Below are positions 9,086 to 17,711 of a stretch of DNA of 41,932 nucleotides, piece by piece. The stretch's first letter is position 1. The number at the start of each line of letters is the position of its first letter. Position numbers and translations under genes: made by a program. The notes below the pieces were generated by a model. That model ran no database searches, was not told where the DNA came from, and was given only the letters and a program-made list of their open reading frames with translations. Source of the DNA: an uncultured Collinsella sp. (GTDB taxonomy: Bacteria; Actinomycetota; Coriobacteriia; Coriobacteriales; Coriobacteriaceae); assembly GCA_938036665.1 (NCBI GenBank), contig CALHWR010000210.1:1-41932 (forward strand), written 5' to 3'.

Positions 9086-9095
9086 GAAACGTTTC
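9086..9095. promoter_or_regulatory. Palindrome GAAACGTTTC, candidate LacI-family operator
   Basis: A perfect 10-bp palindrome 51 bp upstream of the EIIA start codon. LacI/CcpA-type regulators bind short palindromes with a central CG such as this one. An operator at this place would give carbon control of the PTS phosphocarrier. No LacI gene is in the window. Confidence 0.35.
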
Positions 9096-9145
9096 CGGCA
9101 AACCACACGCGTGCAACATGCGCGCCTGATACGTTGGAGGCATCT

Positions 9146-9709
9146 ATGGGTCTGCTCGATTCGCTCAAGTCCACGTTCACTTCGTCGGGCGAGGCGTCCG
9201 TTCCGCCCGCAGCAAGCTTCGCCACCCGCGAAGGCGTCATCTACGCTCCTGTCAACGGCGTGCTCGTCAATCTGGGTGAGGTTCCCGACGAGACCATCGC
9301 CTCGGGCATGCTCGGCCAGGGCTACGGCATCGAGCCCATTACCGGCACCATTTACGCCCCCGCTAACGGCCGTATCGGCGCCACCACCGTCACCAACCAC
9401 TCCATCGGCATGATCACCGAGGACGGTCTTCGCGTGTTCATCCATGTTGGCCTGGGCACCGTGGAAATGAACGGCAAGGGTTTTGCCCGCTTTGTCGAGA
9501 TGGGTGACACGGTCAAGGCCGGCCAGCCGCTCATCAGCTTCGATCGCGAGGCCATCAAGGCCGCCGGCCACGAGGACATCGTGACCGTCATCATCTCCGA
9601 GCTCGATCGTCTTAAGAGCATCGACCATGTCGGCGAGTCCGGAACGCTTATCGGCGGCAACCCGCTCGTCAAGCTGGGCGACCCGCTGCTGGTAGCCAAG
9701 ACCAAGTAG
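9146..9709 (+). CDS. Stand-alone PTS glucose-type EIIA component
   Basis: A 187-residue soluble EIIA of the glucose family (PF00358 type). GTIYAPANGRI, NHSIGM with H85, and VFIHVGLGTVEMNGKGF with H100 give the two histidines 15 residues apart, as His75/His90 in E. coli EIIA-Glc. H100 is the phospho-acceptor from HPr. The start ATG at 9146 is preceded by TTGGAGG. The protein is not fused to EIIB or EIIC, so it must serve EIIBC proteins that lack their own A domain. One such transporter lies at 32281-33681. The gene is followed by a strong intrinsic terminator, so it is monocistronic. Confidence 0.95.
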   Translation: MGLLDSLKSTFTSSGEASVPPAASFATREGVIYAPVNGVLVNLGEVPDETIASGMLGQGYGIEPITGTIYAPANGRIGATTVTNHSIGMITEDGLRVFIHVGLGTVEMNGKGFARFVEMGDTVKAGQPLISFDREAIKAAGHEDIVTVIISELDRLKSIDHVGESGTLIGGNPLVKLGDPLLVAKTK

Positions 9710-9743
9710 CCAGGCCCCGCGCCACACAGCCAAAAGGCAACAC

Positions 9744-9785
9744 GAAAAGCGCCCACGAGCATTTGCCGTGGGCGCTTTTCGTTTG
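9744..9785 (+). terminator. Intrinsic terminator of the EIIA gene
   Basis: GAAAAGCGCCCACG (9744-9757) pairs perfectly with CGTGGGCGCTTTTC (9767-9780), with a 9-nt loop and a T-rich tail. It can work in both directions. Confidence 0.85.
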
Positions 9786-9889
9786 AAAAACCATCCCGCC
9801 AATGCCTTATCTGTATAGCCCAAATGAGCCGAGCTGCTAGAATATCGAACTGTATGGATAACTATCATTCAACCGTTATGGGAGGATAC

Positions 9890-11293
9890 GTGAACCGCAC
9901 CAAAATCGCGCAGCTTTACGCCGATGCCGAGTCGCTTGGCGGCCAGACCGTCACCGTCGCCGGCTGGGTCAAGTCCATCCGCGACATGAAGAACTTTGGC
10001 TTTGTTACGCTCAACGACGGCAGCTGCTTCCGCGACCTGCAGGTCGTCATGAACCGCGAGGCACTCGACAACTACGACGAGATCGCCCATCAAAACGTCT
10101 CGGCCGCACTCATTTGCACCGGCACCGTCAAGCTGACCCCCGATGCGCCCCAGCCCTTCGAGCTTTCTGCCACCTCCATCGAGGTCGAGGGCGTCAGCGC
10201 CCCGGATTACCCGCTGCAGAAGAAGCGCGCAACCGTCGAGTTCCTGCGCACCCAGCAGCACCTGCGCCCGCGCACCAACCTGTTCCGCGCCGTGTTCCGC
10301 ATCCGTTCTGTCGCGGCTGCCGCCATCCACCGCTTCTTCCAGGAGCAGGGCTTTGTCTACGTCAACACCCCCATCATCACCACGAGTGACTGCGAGGGCG
10401 CCGGCGAGATGTTCCGCGTGACCACGCTCGACCCCAAAAATCCGCCCCTCACCGAGTCCGGCGAGGTCGACTGGAGCCAGGACTTCTTTGGCAAGCACGC
10501 GAGCCTTACCGTGTCCGGCCAGCTCAATGCCGAGAACTTTGCCATGGCCTTTGGCGACGTGTACACCTTTGGCCCCACCTTCCGCGCCGAAAATTCCAAC
10601 ACCACGCGCCACGCCGCCGAGTTTTGGATGATCGAGCCCGAGATGGCCTTTGCCGACCTGAACGACTACATGGATAACGCCGAGGCCATGCTCAAGTACG
10701 TCCTTAAGGACGTTATGGCCACCTGCCCCGACGAGCTCAATATGCTCAACAAGTTTGTGGACAAGGGCCTGATCGAGCGCCTGGACCATGTGGCAAACTC
10801 CGACTTTGCCCGCGTTACCTACACCGAGGCTGTCGAAATCCTGGAGCAGGCAGTCGCTGCTGGCCACCAGTTTGATTACCCCGTCAGCTGGGGCATCGAC
10901 CTGCAGACCGAGCACGAGCGTTTCCTGACCGAGGAGCACTTTAAGCGACCGACCTTCGTAACCGACTACCCGGCCGAGATCAAGGCGTTCTACATGCGCA
11001 TGAACGAGGACGGCAAGACCGTCGCCGCCGCCGACTGCCTGGTTCCCGGTATCGGCGAGATTATCGGCGGCTCCCAGCGCGAGGAGCGCCTGGATCTGCT
11101 CGAGGCCCGCATCAAGGATCTGGGCATGAATCCCGAGCAGTACAAGTACTACCTTGACCTGCGCCGCTACGGTTCCTGCAAGCACGCCGGCTACGGCTTG
11201 GGCTTCGAGCGCCTGGTCATGTATCTGACCGGCGTGGGCAACATCCGCGACGTCCTGCCGCACCCGCGCACCGTGGGCAACGCCGACTTCTAA
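9890..11293 (+). CDS. asnS: Asparaginyl-tRNA synthetase
   Basis: A class IIb aminoacyl-tRNA synthetase of 467 residues, the usual AsnRS length. I chose the GTG at 9890 because GGGAGG lies 6 nt upstream and the product then starts [12 protein letters not shown] as in homologues. An N-terminal OB-fold anticodon-binding domain ([21 protein letters not shown]) precedes the catalytic core. Motif 2 is [20 protein letters not shown] and motif 3 is [15 protein letters not shown]. It charges tRNA-Asn directly. No T-box or other leader fits in the roughly 100 nt upstream. A perfect terminator hairpin follows about 50 nt after the stop. Confidence 0.97.
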   Translation: MNRTKIAQLYADAESLGGQTVTVAGWVKSIRDMKNFGFVTLNDGSCFRDLQVVMNREALDNYDEIAHQNVSAALICTGTVKLTPDAPQPFELSATSIEVEGVSAPDYPLQKKRATVEFLRTQQHLRPRTNLFRAVFRIRSVAAAAIHRFFQEQGFVYVNTPIITTSDCEGAGEMFRVTTLDPKNPPLTESGEVDWSQDFFGKHASLTVSGQLNAENFAMAFGDVYTFGPTFRAENSNTTRHAAEFWMIEPEMAFADLNDYMDNAEAMLKYVLKDVMATCPDELNMLNKFVDKGLIERLDHVANSDFARVTYTEAVEILEQAVAAGHQFDYPVSWGIDLQTEHERFLTEEHFKRPTFVTDYPAEIKAFYMRMNEDGKTVAAADCLVPGIGEIIGGSQREERLDLLEARIKDLGMNPEQYKYYLDLRRYGSCKHAGYGLGFERLVMYLTGVGNIRDVLPHPRTVGNADF

Positions 11294-11341
11294 TCGTCGG
11301 ACGCTAGCTCGCGTCGCCACACGCCAACGCTCATCGCACAA

Positions 11342-11375
11342 GCGTCTCTCGACATCGGTCGAGAGACGCTTTTTT
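11342..11375 (+). terminator. Intrinsic terminator of asnS
   Basis: GCGTCTCTCGAC (11342-11353) and GTCGAGAGACGC (11358-11369) form a perfect 12-bp stem with an ATCG tetraloop, followed by six T. The next roughly 175 bp up to the regulator gene hold no gene. They contain an 11-bp inverted repeat TTTTCAACAGC/GCTGTTGAAAA around 11372-11435. Confidence 0.92.
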
Positions 11376-11551
11376 CAACAGCATCCGTCAAGCTTTTGGC
11401 AAGTTTTTGGTCAGTTGAGCAGGGCTGTTGAAAACTCGAACCGCCGTTTGCCGACGGCTACCGACCGCCCAGAGCGCTCTGCGCCTCTGGGAAAACCCCG
11501 CGTCCTAGGCTCCATGCCGTCGCTACCCAAAACGGAAAGGACGTGGGCACC

Positions 11552-12337
11552 ATGACCGAAGCCGCTGTTGAAACCTACGACACCACGACGAGAGGCGCCG
11601 CCTCGATGGCAGCCTATCGCGCCGTTCGTATCTTGCAACTATTAAGCGAAAACACTGGCGAGGACAAGGCCATGCTTTCCGATGAGTTGATCCGGCGCCT
11701 CGCCCATCCCGACGACCCCGCCCGCATGCCCATCTCGGCGGCGCGGCGCAGCATCTACACCGCCATCTCCGCACTTCGCCATGCCGGATATGAGATTGAA
11801 TACAAGCGCGGCGTGGGGTATCGGCTCTTGAGCCGTCCGCTCACCGACGAAGAGATCATCCGGCTCCACGGTATGGTCATGCGCAACCGCTCTACGCCCA
11901 TCGCCATTCGAAAAAGCATGGCGCAGCACCTGGTCGCCATGGCGAGCGCCGACGTTCGCGGTTATCTCGATGCGCCCGAGCCTGCTCCAAGTGCCGGCAG
12001 CAAATCCACCAAGGCCACGCGCACGCCCGTCAAGCGCATCGACGCCTGCGAGCTCATCGAGCAAGCTATCGACCACGGAACCACGGTGAGCTTTGATATT
12101 TCAAGCGTCACGGGCTGCGGCGAAACCGAAGTAGCGCGGATGACAATCCGCCCCTTTGCCATCAAGCAACGAGATGGCATCTCGTATTTGCTGGGAACGG
12201 TCTATGACGCCCGAGGCACCGACGACACGCTGCGTACCGTAGAGATTGGCCGCATGAGAAACGTCACCACACGTCTCCTCGACGGCAAGAAGCTCTTCGC
12301 CGCCCTCGACGAGGACGACACCTCGTCCGCTGCATAA
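11552..12337 (+). CDS. Transcriptional regulator, HTH plus WYL-like domain
   Basis: A 261-residue regulator. The ATG at 11552 sits 11 nt after GGAAAGG; the in-frame GTG at 11543 is too close to that site. Residues about 20-95 form a winged helix region (YRAVRILQLLSENTGEDKAM, RRSIYTAISALRHAGYEIEYKRGVGYRLL), which matches the HTH_11-type DNA-binding domain of WYL proteins. The C-terminal half (CELIEQAIDHGTTVSFDIS, RMTIRPFAIKQRDGISYLLGTVY, RTVEIGRMRNV) matches the WYL effector-binding fold, including the I-P-(F/Y)-x-(I/L) strand. Its target is unknown. The nearest downstream genes are the ABC importer at 12497, so control of that operon is possible. Confidence 0.8.
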   Translation: MTEAAVETYDTTTRGAASMAAYRAVRILQLLSENTGEDKAMLSDELIRRLAHPDDPARMPISAARRSIYTAISALRHAGYEIEYKRGVGYRLLSRPLTDEEIIRLHGMVMRNRSTPIAIRKSMAQHLVAMASADVRGYLDAPEPAPSAGSKSTKATRTPVKRIDACELIEQAIDHGTTVSFDISSVTGCGETEVARMTIRPFAIKQRDGISYLLGTVYDARGTDDTLRTVEIGRMRNVTTRLLDGKKLFAALDEDDTSSAA

Positions 12338-12405
12338 GACCCTCCACCGCACATCGACCACTCGTGCCGCCCATCCGGTTCTGTATTAAAAAACCCGCTA
12401 GGTTA

Positions 12406-12433
12406 TTGTAAAAATGGACATCGGCGCTACTAT
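12406..12433 (+). promoter_or_regulatory. Candidate promoter of the ABC importer operon
   Basis: TTGTAA (12406-12411) and TACTAT (12428-12433) are separated by 16 bp and lie 60-90 bp upstream of the lipoprotein gene. The match to sigma-A consensus is moderate. Confidence 0.35.
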
Positions 12434-12496
12434 AGAGCCACTTGTACTTTGTTTGAGCGCAGTGTTTCCAGCCATTTCTATACTGGGGGTAACGAT

Positions 12497-13477
12497 ATGA
12501 AGGACATCACCATCAGCCGCAGGAGCCTTCTGGTCTCTGCCGGCCTGCTCGCGCTCGCTCCGCTCGCCGGATGCGGCGGCAACTCTGGTTCCGGCTCTGC
12601 TGCCGCCGGTTCCGACTACACCGTCGGCATTCTGCAGCTCACCGAGCACTCCGCACTCGACGCCGCCAACGACGGCTTTGTCAAGGCCATCAAGAAGAGC
12701 GGCCTTAAGGTCAAGATCGATCAGAAGAACGCCCAGAACGACCAGTCCACGTGTAAGTCCATCGCCGACAAGTTCGTAGGCGATGGCGTCGATCTGATCT
12801 ATGCCATCGCCACGCCCGCCGCGCAGGCCGCCGCTGGCGCCACCGCCGATATCCCCATCGTGGGCTGCGCCATCACCGACTACGCCGCCTCGGGCCTGGT
12901 CCAGGACAACGAAAAGCCCGGCACCAACGTCACCGGCGCCTCCGACCTCACCCCGGTCGCCGAGCAGCTCGAGATGATGCAGAAGGTCCTGCCCGACGTT
13001 AAGAAGGTCGGCTTACTCTACTGCACCGCCGAGTCCAACTCCGACGTCCAGATCAAGGCTGCCAAGAAGGAGCTCGACAAGCTGGGCCTGGAGTACACCG
13101 ATTACACCGTCTCGAGCTCCAATGAAATCCAGTCCGTCGTCGAGTCCTCCGTGGGCAAGGTCGACGCGCTCTACTCCCCCACTGACAACACCATCGCCGC
13201 GGGCGCTTCGCAGGTCGGTCAGATCTGCAAGGAGAACAAGCTTCCCTTCGTGACCGGCGAGGAGGGTATGTGCATGGCCGGCGGCCTGTTCACCCTCTCT
13301 ATCAACTATGAGGACCTGGGCTACGCCGCGGGCGAGATGGCCGTTAAGATCCTGAAGGGCGAGGCCAAGCCTGAGGATATGCCGATCAAGCACCTCTCGA
13401 GCAAGAACCTGGTCGTCGTCAAGAATGACGAGATGGCCGAGGCTTTGGGCATCGACCTCTCCGCTCTGGACGAGTAG
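12497..13477 (+). CDS. ABC transporter substrate-binding lipoprotein (TrpX/PF04392 family)
   Basis: A 326-residue lipoprotein. The N-terminus ISRRSLLVSAGLLALAPLAGC holds a twin-arginine-like SRRSLL and the lipobox LAGC, so the mature protein would be lipid-anchored at Cys29 on the outer face. Two Rossmann-like lobes follow (DYTVGILQLTEHSALDAANDG and KKVGLLYCTAESNSDVQ), the pattern of the ABC_sub_bind family often annotated TrpX. GVDLIYAIATPAAQA and GGLFTLSINYEDLGYAAGEMAVKIL are typical. Ligands proposed for this family are tryptophan and other small organics. It is the first gene of an importer with the permease and ATPase genes that follow. The start ATG at 12497 follows a G-rich site (TGGGGGTAACGAT). 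Confidence 0.92.
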   Translation: MKDITISRRSLLVSAGLLALAPLAGCGGNSGSGSAAAGSDYTVGILQLTEHSALDAANDGFVKAIKKSGLKVKIDQKNAQNDQSTCKSIADKFVGDGVDLIYAIATPAAQAAAGATADIPIVGCAITDYAASGLVQDNEKPGTNVTGASDLTPVAEQLEMMQKVLPDVKKVGLLYCTAESNSDVQIKAAKKELDKLGLEYTDYTVSSSNEIQSVVESSVGKVDALYSPTDNTIAAGASQVGQICKENKLPFVTGEEGMCMAGGLFTLSINYEDLGYAAGEMAVKILKGEAKPEDMPIKHLSSKNLVVVKNDEMAEALGIDLSALDE

Positions 13478-13681
13478 CAGTATGCGCGGCGATGTGCCTA
13501 GGGCCCATACTCGCGCCGTTGCCGTGTTATTCAATATCTGAGCCACAGGGGCGAACGCCAAAGACCGGCGTTCGCCCTGCTTGTTTCGGATGAGACAAAA
13601 CATCCGTCCGCCACTCTATTATGCATTGTTACCGCTATCATGGTGACTCGCGTGTCCACCCTATCCTAGGAGGTATGAAGC

Positions 13682-14610
13682 ATGCTCATTGCATTGCAGG
13701 GCGCCGTTTCGCAGGGCGTCCTCTGGGGCATTATGGTGCTTGGCGTGTTTATCACGTTCCGCCTGCTCGACATCCCCGATATGACCTGCGACGGCAGCTT
13801 TGCCCTCGGCGGCTGTGTCTGCGCCGTGCTCATCGTCAACAATAACGTCGACCCCTTGCTCGCCGTGCTGGCCGGCATGTGCGCCGGCGCCATCGCGGGC
13901 GCCGTCACGGGCATTTTGACCACCGTCTTTGAGATTCCCGCAATCCTCGCCGGAATCCTCACCCAGATCAGTCTGTGGTCCATCAACCTGCGTATCATGG
14001 GCAAGTCCAACACGCCCATCCTTGCCAAGGGCACTATCTTCTCGTCTGTCAGCAACATGACGGGCCTGCCGCAGTCCACTGTTGCCATTATCCTAGGCAT
14101 CGTGCTGGCCGTGACCATCGTCGCCATCCTGTACTGGTTCTTTGGCACCGAGATCGGCTCCCCTCGGCACTGCGTGCCACCGGCAACAACGAGTACATGA
14201 TCCGCGCCCTGGGCGTTAACACCAACACCACCAAAATGATCGCCCTCGTGCTCTCCAACGCCCTCATTGGCCTTTCGGGTGCGCTCATCTGCCAGAGCCA
14301 GAAGTATGCCGACATTGGCATGGGCACCGGCGCCATCGTTATCGGTCTTGCCGCCATCGTCATCGGCGAGGTGCTCGGCCGCCTGCTGCCCGGCGGTCTC
14401 ACGCAGTTCTCCGTCCGTCTGGCCTCCGCCGTCTTTGGCTCCGTGGTGTACTTCCTCATCCGCGCCATCGTGCTGCAGCTGGGCATGGACGCCAACGACA
14501 TGAAACTGCTCTCTGCTGTGATTGTCGCCGTGGCCCTGTGCGTGCCCGTGGTTTGGGAGCGCTATAAGCTCCGCAGCTCCTACACGAAGGGAGATGAGGC
14601 AGATGCTTAA
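13682..14610 (+). pseudogene. ABC transporter permease gene, frameshifted near 14160
   Basis: The first frame starts at 13682 behind AGGAGG and encodes a BPD_transp_2-type permease (TM segments, DMTCDGSFALGGCV, IPAILAGILTQISLWSINLRIMG). After EIG at 14158 it runs into non-homologous SPRHCVPPATTST and stops at 14200. The continuation (SALRATGNNEYMIRALGVNTN and the last membrane helices) is in the frame that ends at 14610. Five nucleotides (14159-14163) separate the two homologous parts, so the frame is broken. The first frame's TGA overlaps an ATG of the second frame (ATGA at 14197-14200), so the C-terminal part could be re-initiated as MIRALGVN. This is either a real mutation or an assembly error; the neighbours are intact. 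Confidence 0.85.
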
Positions 14611-15397
14611 GCTCTCGCACGTCAAGAAGACCTTTAACAAGGGCACCGTCACCGAGAAGCGCGCGCTCACCGGCGTCGACCTTACCCTCAACGACGGCGA
14701 CTTTGTAACTGTGATCGGCGGCAACGGCGCCGGCAAATCCACGCTGCTCAACATGATTGCCGGCGTATATCCGCTCGATTCGGGCGTTATCGAGCTCGAC
14801 GGCACCGACATCTCGCGCCTGAGCGAGTCGCAGCGCGCCAAGTACCTGGGCCGTGTGTTCCAGGACCCCATGCGCGGCACCGCAGCCGACATGCAAATTG
14901 CCGAAAACCTGGCCCTCGCCAAGCGCCACGGCCAGCGTCGCGGTCTTTCGTGGGGCGTCACCAAGGCCGAGAAGGACGAGTACGTTGAGCTGCTCAAGCG
15001 CCTGGACCTTGGCCTGGACACGCGCCTCAACGCCAAGGTCGGCCTGCTTTCGGGTGGCCAGCGCCAGGCACTCACGCTGCTCATGGCCACGCTCACCAAG
15101 CCGCGCTTGCTGCTGCTCGACGAGCACACCGCGGCACTCGACCCCAAGACCGCCTCTAAGGTGCTCAATCTGACCGAGGAGATTGTCGACGAGAACCACC
15201 TGACCACGCTCATGGTCACGCACAACATGAATGACGCCATCCGTCTGGGCAATCGCCTGATCATGATGCACGAGGGCCACGTTATCTACGACGTGGCGGG
15301 CGACGAGAAGAAGTCGCTCACCGTCGCCGACCTGCTGCAGAAGTTCGAGGAGGTCTCGGGCGGCGAGCTCGCCAACGACCGCATGCTGCTGAGCTAA
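14603..15397 (+). CDS. ABC transporter ATP-binding protein
   Basis: A 264-residue ATPase with Walker A GGNGAGKST, Q-loop VFQDPMRGTAAD, signature LSGGQRQALTLL, Walker B LLLLDEHTAALDP and the H-loop histidine in MVTHNM. The DEHTAALDPKTA variant of Walker B/D-loop is characteristic of ATPases paired with TrpX-like binding proteins and BPD_transp_2 permeases. The start ATG at 14603 overlaps the permease stop by 8 nt and is preceded by GGGAG (AAGGGAGATGAGGCAG). It energises uptake of the ligand bound by the lipoprotein at 12497. With the permease frameshifted the transporter may be inactive in this strain. Confidence 0.93.
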   Translation: MLKLSHVKKTFNKGTVTEKRALTGVDLTLNDGDFVTVIGGNGAGKSTLLNMIAGVYPLDSGVIELDGTDISRLSESQRAKYLGRVFQDPMRGTAADMQIAENLALAKRHGQRRGLSWGVTKAEKDEYVELLKRLDLGLDTRLNAKVGLLSGGQRQALTLLMATLTKPRLLLLDEHTAALDPKTASKVLNLTEEIVDENHLTTLMVTHNMNDAIRLGNRLIMMHEGHVIYDVAGDEKKSLTVADLLQKFEEVSGGELANDRMLLS

Positions 15398-15437
15398 AAC
15401 CTGCCAATAAGGGACAGGTTTATTTTGGCAGGTTTTA
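15398..15437 (+). terminator. Terminator with repeat-like loop after the ABC operon
   Basis: AACCTGCCA (15398-15406) pairs with TGGCAGGTT (15426-15434), followed by T. The loop contains AAGGGACAGGTTTA, similar to the GGGGACAGGCACC loop of the hairpin repeats at 18478, 21205 and 23220. Confidence 0.7.
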
Positions 15438-15451
15438 TCTGCGCAAACGTC

Positions 15452-15493
15452 AAAACCGCCGCAAAGGAACAGACGCCCTTGCGGCGGTTTTCG
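15452..15493 (+). terminator. Second terminator hairpin
   Basis: AAAACCGCCGCAA (15452-15464) and TTGCGGCGGTTTT (15479-15491) form a perfect 13-bp stem with a 14-nt loop. It insulates the ABC operon from the nucleotidase gene. Confidence 0.85.
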
Positions 15494-15555
15494 CATATTA
15501 TGTCGATAATCCGATATTCAACCAGACTTTCTGGCTAAGGACTAAGGAAACTGCC

Positions 15556-17583
15556 ATGAAAAGACTCCCCCGCCTTGCGTTAGCCGCCGCGTTGTTTGCC
15601 GGCTCGCTCGCAGGCATCCCAAGCCTCGCTTTCGCGGGGACCCTGCCCGCCGCTATTGACGGCTCCGTGGCCGTCATGCACACCAACGATATCCACGGCA
15701 GCTACAAGTACAGCTACAACGCAAGCAAGGGCACCGGCACTGTGGGCTTTGACGGACTGGCGGTTCTCTATAGCGCCCAAAGCAGCGCCCCCGATCTTTT
15801 GCTCGATGCGGGCGATACCTTCCACGGGCAGTCCTTTGCCACCATGAGCGAGGGCAAGAGCATCGCCGAGCTCATGGACACCTTCTATGCAGACGGCTAC
15901 GACGCGACCACGCCGGGCAACCACGACTGGAGCTACGGCGCGGACAAGCTCCGCACCATGACCGGCTACAGCCCCACCGGCACGCCCTTCGCCATGCTCT
16001 GCGCGAACGCGAAGTCTACGAGCGGCGTATGGAGCTCGAGTATCACCAAGACGCTCGATCGCACCTGGGAGGATAGCGAAGATCACTCCACATTCGACTA
16101 CAAAATCAAGGTCGGCGTCGTGGGTGCCATGGATGAGTCGCTGGAATCCTCGCTGCGCGCGGACCTGGTCGCGGGTACGTCGTTCTCGAGTGCCGCGAAC
16201 GCCATCAATGCCGAGGCCAAGCGACTGCGCGAGACGGAGGGCTGCAACGTTGTCGTCTGTATCGCGCACACGCTCAACGCCAAGACCTTTGCTGCAAAGC
16301 TCGTTGGGGTCGATGCACTGGTCGCGGGCCACGAGCACATCAACTTAGACGAAAACGTGACGGGGGCTGACGGCAAGTCGGTCCGCGTCGTCGAGGCGGG
16401 CAGCGCCTTTGCCGAGGTGGGGCTGCTTTCCATTCCGTACAAGTACGACACGAATGGCACCGAGACGACCGACGATGACACGGTCACGGTCCCTGCAGAC
16501 GGCAGTGACGAGAAGCTCTACACCGCCAAGAACGTCAACGACCTTTTGGCAGACCCCGACAAGGGCTCCGACTACCAAAGCCGCCTTGAAGCCGTCCGCA
16601 ACAAGATCAAGCCGCTCGACGAGGCCTTTGAAAACGAATCGAACAAGGTGCTCGGCACATCCACCACCAACTATTTCTACGGCGAGGACGCCGCAGGCAC
16701 GCATGGTTGGGAAATGGTGCGCACCACCGATTTCCGCCCCAGCAAGGAGGGCGACACCACCAAGGCCCAGACCATCGGCCATGTGATCTGCGGCTCCTAT
16801 CTTGACCTGACGGGCGCAGACCTTGCCATCGAGAACGCGGGTGGCATCCGCGGCGGCATCGCTGCAGGCGATGTGACCGCAGGCAACGTCATCGCCATCT
16901 CGCCCTACGGCAACACCGTGGAGACCTGGACCATGACCGGTGCGGACTTCCTCGCAGCGCTCGAGCATTCGCTGCAGATCAGCGACGAGTGCAATCACAG
17001 TTATGAGCTTCAGCAAGCCTACGTGGCAGCCGGCCATACCGAGCAGGAAGCGCAAGACAAGTACAAGTGGCGCGATGACTCTGGCAGCGTTCTCTCCTTT
17101 GGCGGCATCAACGTGACGATTGATTGGACGCAGCCCGAAGGCAAGCGCATTGTGAGTGCCACACTCGCCAAGGACGGCAGCACGCTCGATCCCACCAAGA
17201 CCTATACCGTCGCCACCAACAACTACATCATTACCAACACGACCGACTTCCCCACCTTCGCACACGCCACCAAGCGCACCGAGTGGGGCACGTGTGAGGC
17301 GGCGCTGAGGGCGCTGATTGGGCAAAACGGCTGGGAGAGCAAGATGGCCGGACTCGCCGGCACCATCAGCTTCGGCTCCGCAGCCGTGGACCCCACGCCC
17401 ACACCGGCCCCGACGCCTAAGCCCTCGCCTAAGACGGACACGACGACCACGAAGGTCATCACCAAGAAGACGACCGGCAAGCTCGCCGCAACGGGAGACC
17501 GCACGCTAGCCGTGATTGGCGCATGCCTCATCGGCGGCATCGTCATCATCATTCTCGGCATTATCTGGAAGCGTCGACGCTAA
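15556..17583 (+). CDS. Secreted, sortase-anchored 5'-nucleotidase (UshA-type metallophosphatase)
   Basis: A 675-residue surface enzyme. Residues 1-27 are a Sec signal peptide (KRLPRL, hydrophobic core, AFA-G). The metallophosphoesterase domain shows HTNDIHGSY, LLDAGDTFHGQ, PGNHDWSYG, CIAHTLNAK and AGHEHINLD, which bind the two metal ions. The C-terminal nucleotidase domain has ENAGGIRGGI and SPYGNTVETW. A proline/threonine-rich linker leads to a sorting signal LAATG (643-647), a hydrophobic helix and the tail KRRR. LAxTG motifs are used by class E sortases of Actinobacteria. The enzyme would dephosphorylate nucleotides or UDP-sugars outside the cell. It is monocistronic between two terminators. 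Confidence 0.93.
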   Translation: MKRLPRLALAAALFAGSLAGIPSLAFAGTLPAAIDGSVAVMHTNDIHGSYKYSYNASKGTGTVGFDGLAVLYSAQSSAPDLLLDAGDTFHGQSFATMSEGKSIAELMDTFYADGYDATTPGNHDWSYGADKLRTMTGYSPTGTPFAMLCANAKSTSGVWSSSITKTLDRTWEDSEDHSTFDYKIKVGVVGAMDESLESSLRADLVAGTSFSSAANAINAEAKRLRETEGCNVVVCIAHTLNAKTFAAKLVGVDALVAGHEHINLDENVTGADGKSVRVVEAGSAFAEVGLLSIPYKYDTNGTETTDDDTVTVPADGSDEKLYTAKNVNDLLADPDKGSDYQSRLEAVRNKIKPLDEAFENESNKVLGTSTTNYFYGEDAAGTHGWEMVRTTDFRPSKEGDTTKAQTIGHVICGSYLDLTGADLAIENAGGIRGGIAAGDVTAGNVIAISPYGNTVETWTMTGADFLAALEHSLQISDECNHSYELQQAYVAAGHTEQEAQDKYKWRDDSGSVLSFGGINVTIDWTQPEGKRIVSATLAKDGSTLDPTKTYTVATNNYIITNTTDFPTFAHATKRTEWGTCEAALRALIGQNGWESKMAGLAGTISFGSAAVDPTPTPAPTPKPSPKTDTTTTKVITKKTTGKLAATGDRTLAVIGACLIGGIVIIILGIIWKRRR

Positions 17584-17636
17584 GCTACACCGCCGGGCCT
17601 TGCAGCCCCGCCGCATAAACCTTATATCGAGCACAG

Positions 17637-17668
17637 AAGCCCGTCCGAATTTGATCGGACGGGCTTCT
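17637..17668 (+). terminator. Intrinsic terminator of the nucleotidase gene
   Basis: AAGCCCGTCCGA (17637-17648) pairs perfectly with TCGGACGGGCTT (17655-17666) around a 6-nt loop. The mscS ribosome site starts 30 nt further on. Confidence 0.85.
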
Positions 17669-17711
17669 TGGTGGGTATCATGGTTGGATGATCATGAGGA
17701 GGTTTCCCTAC

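Noticed and set aside
8900..9868. N-terminal extension of the alpha/beta hydrolase frame
   Set aside because: It is antisense to the EIIA gene; the hydrolase has a good start and ribosome site at 8899.
9869..11341. 490-codon open frame on the minus strand
   Set aside because: Exact antisense of asnS, whose motifs are unmistakable.
14150..14170. Programmed -1 frameshift in the permease
   Set aside because: No X-XXY-YYZ slippery heptamer or downstream stem is evident; an indel or sequencing error is simpler.
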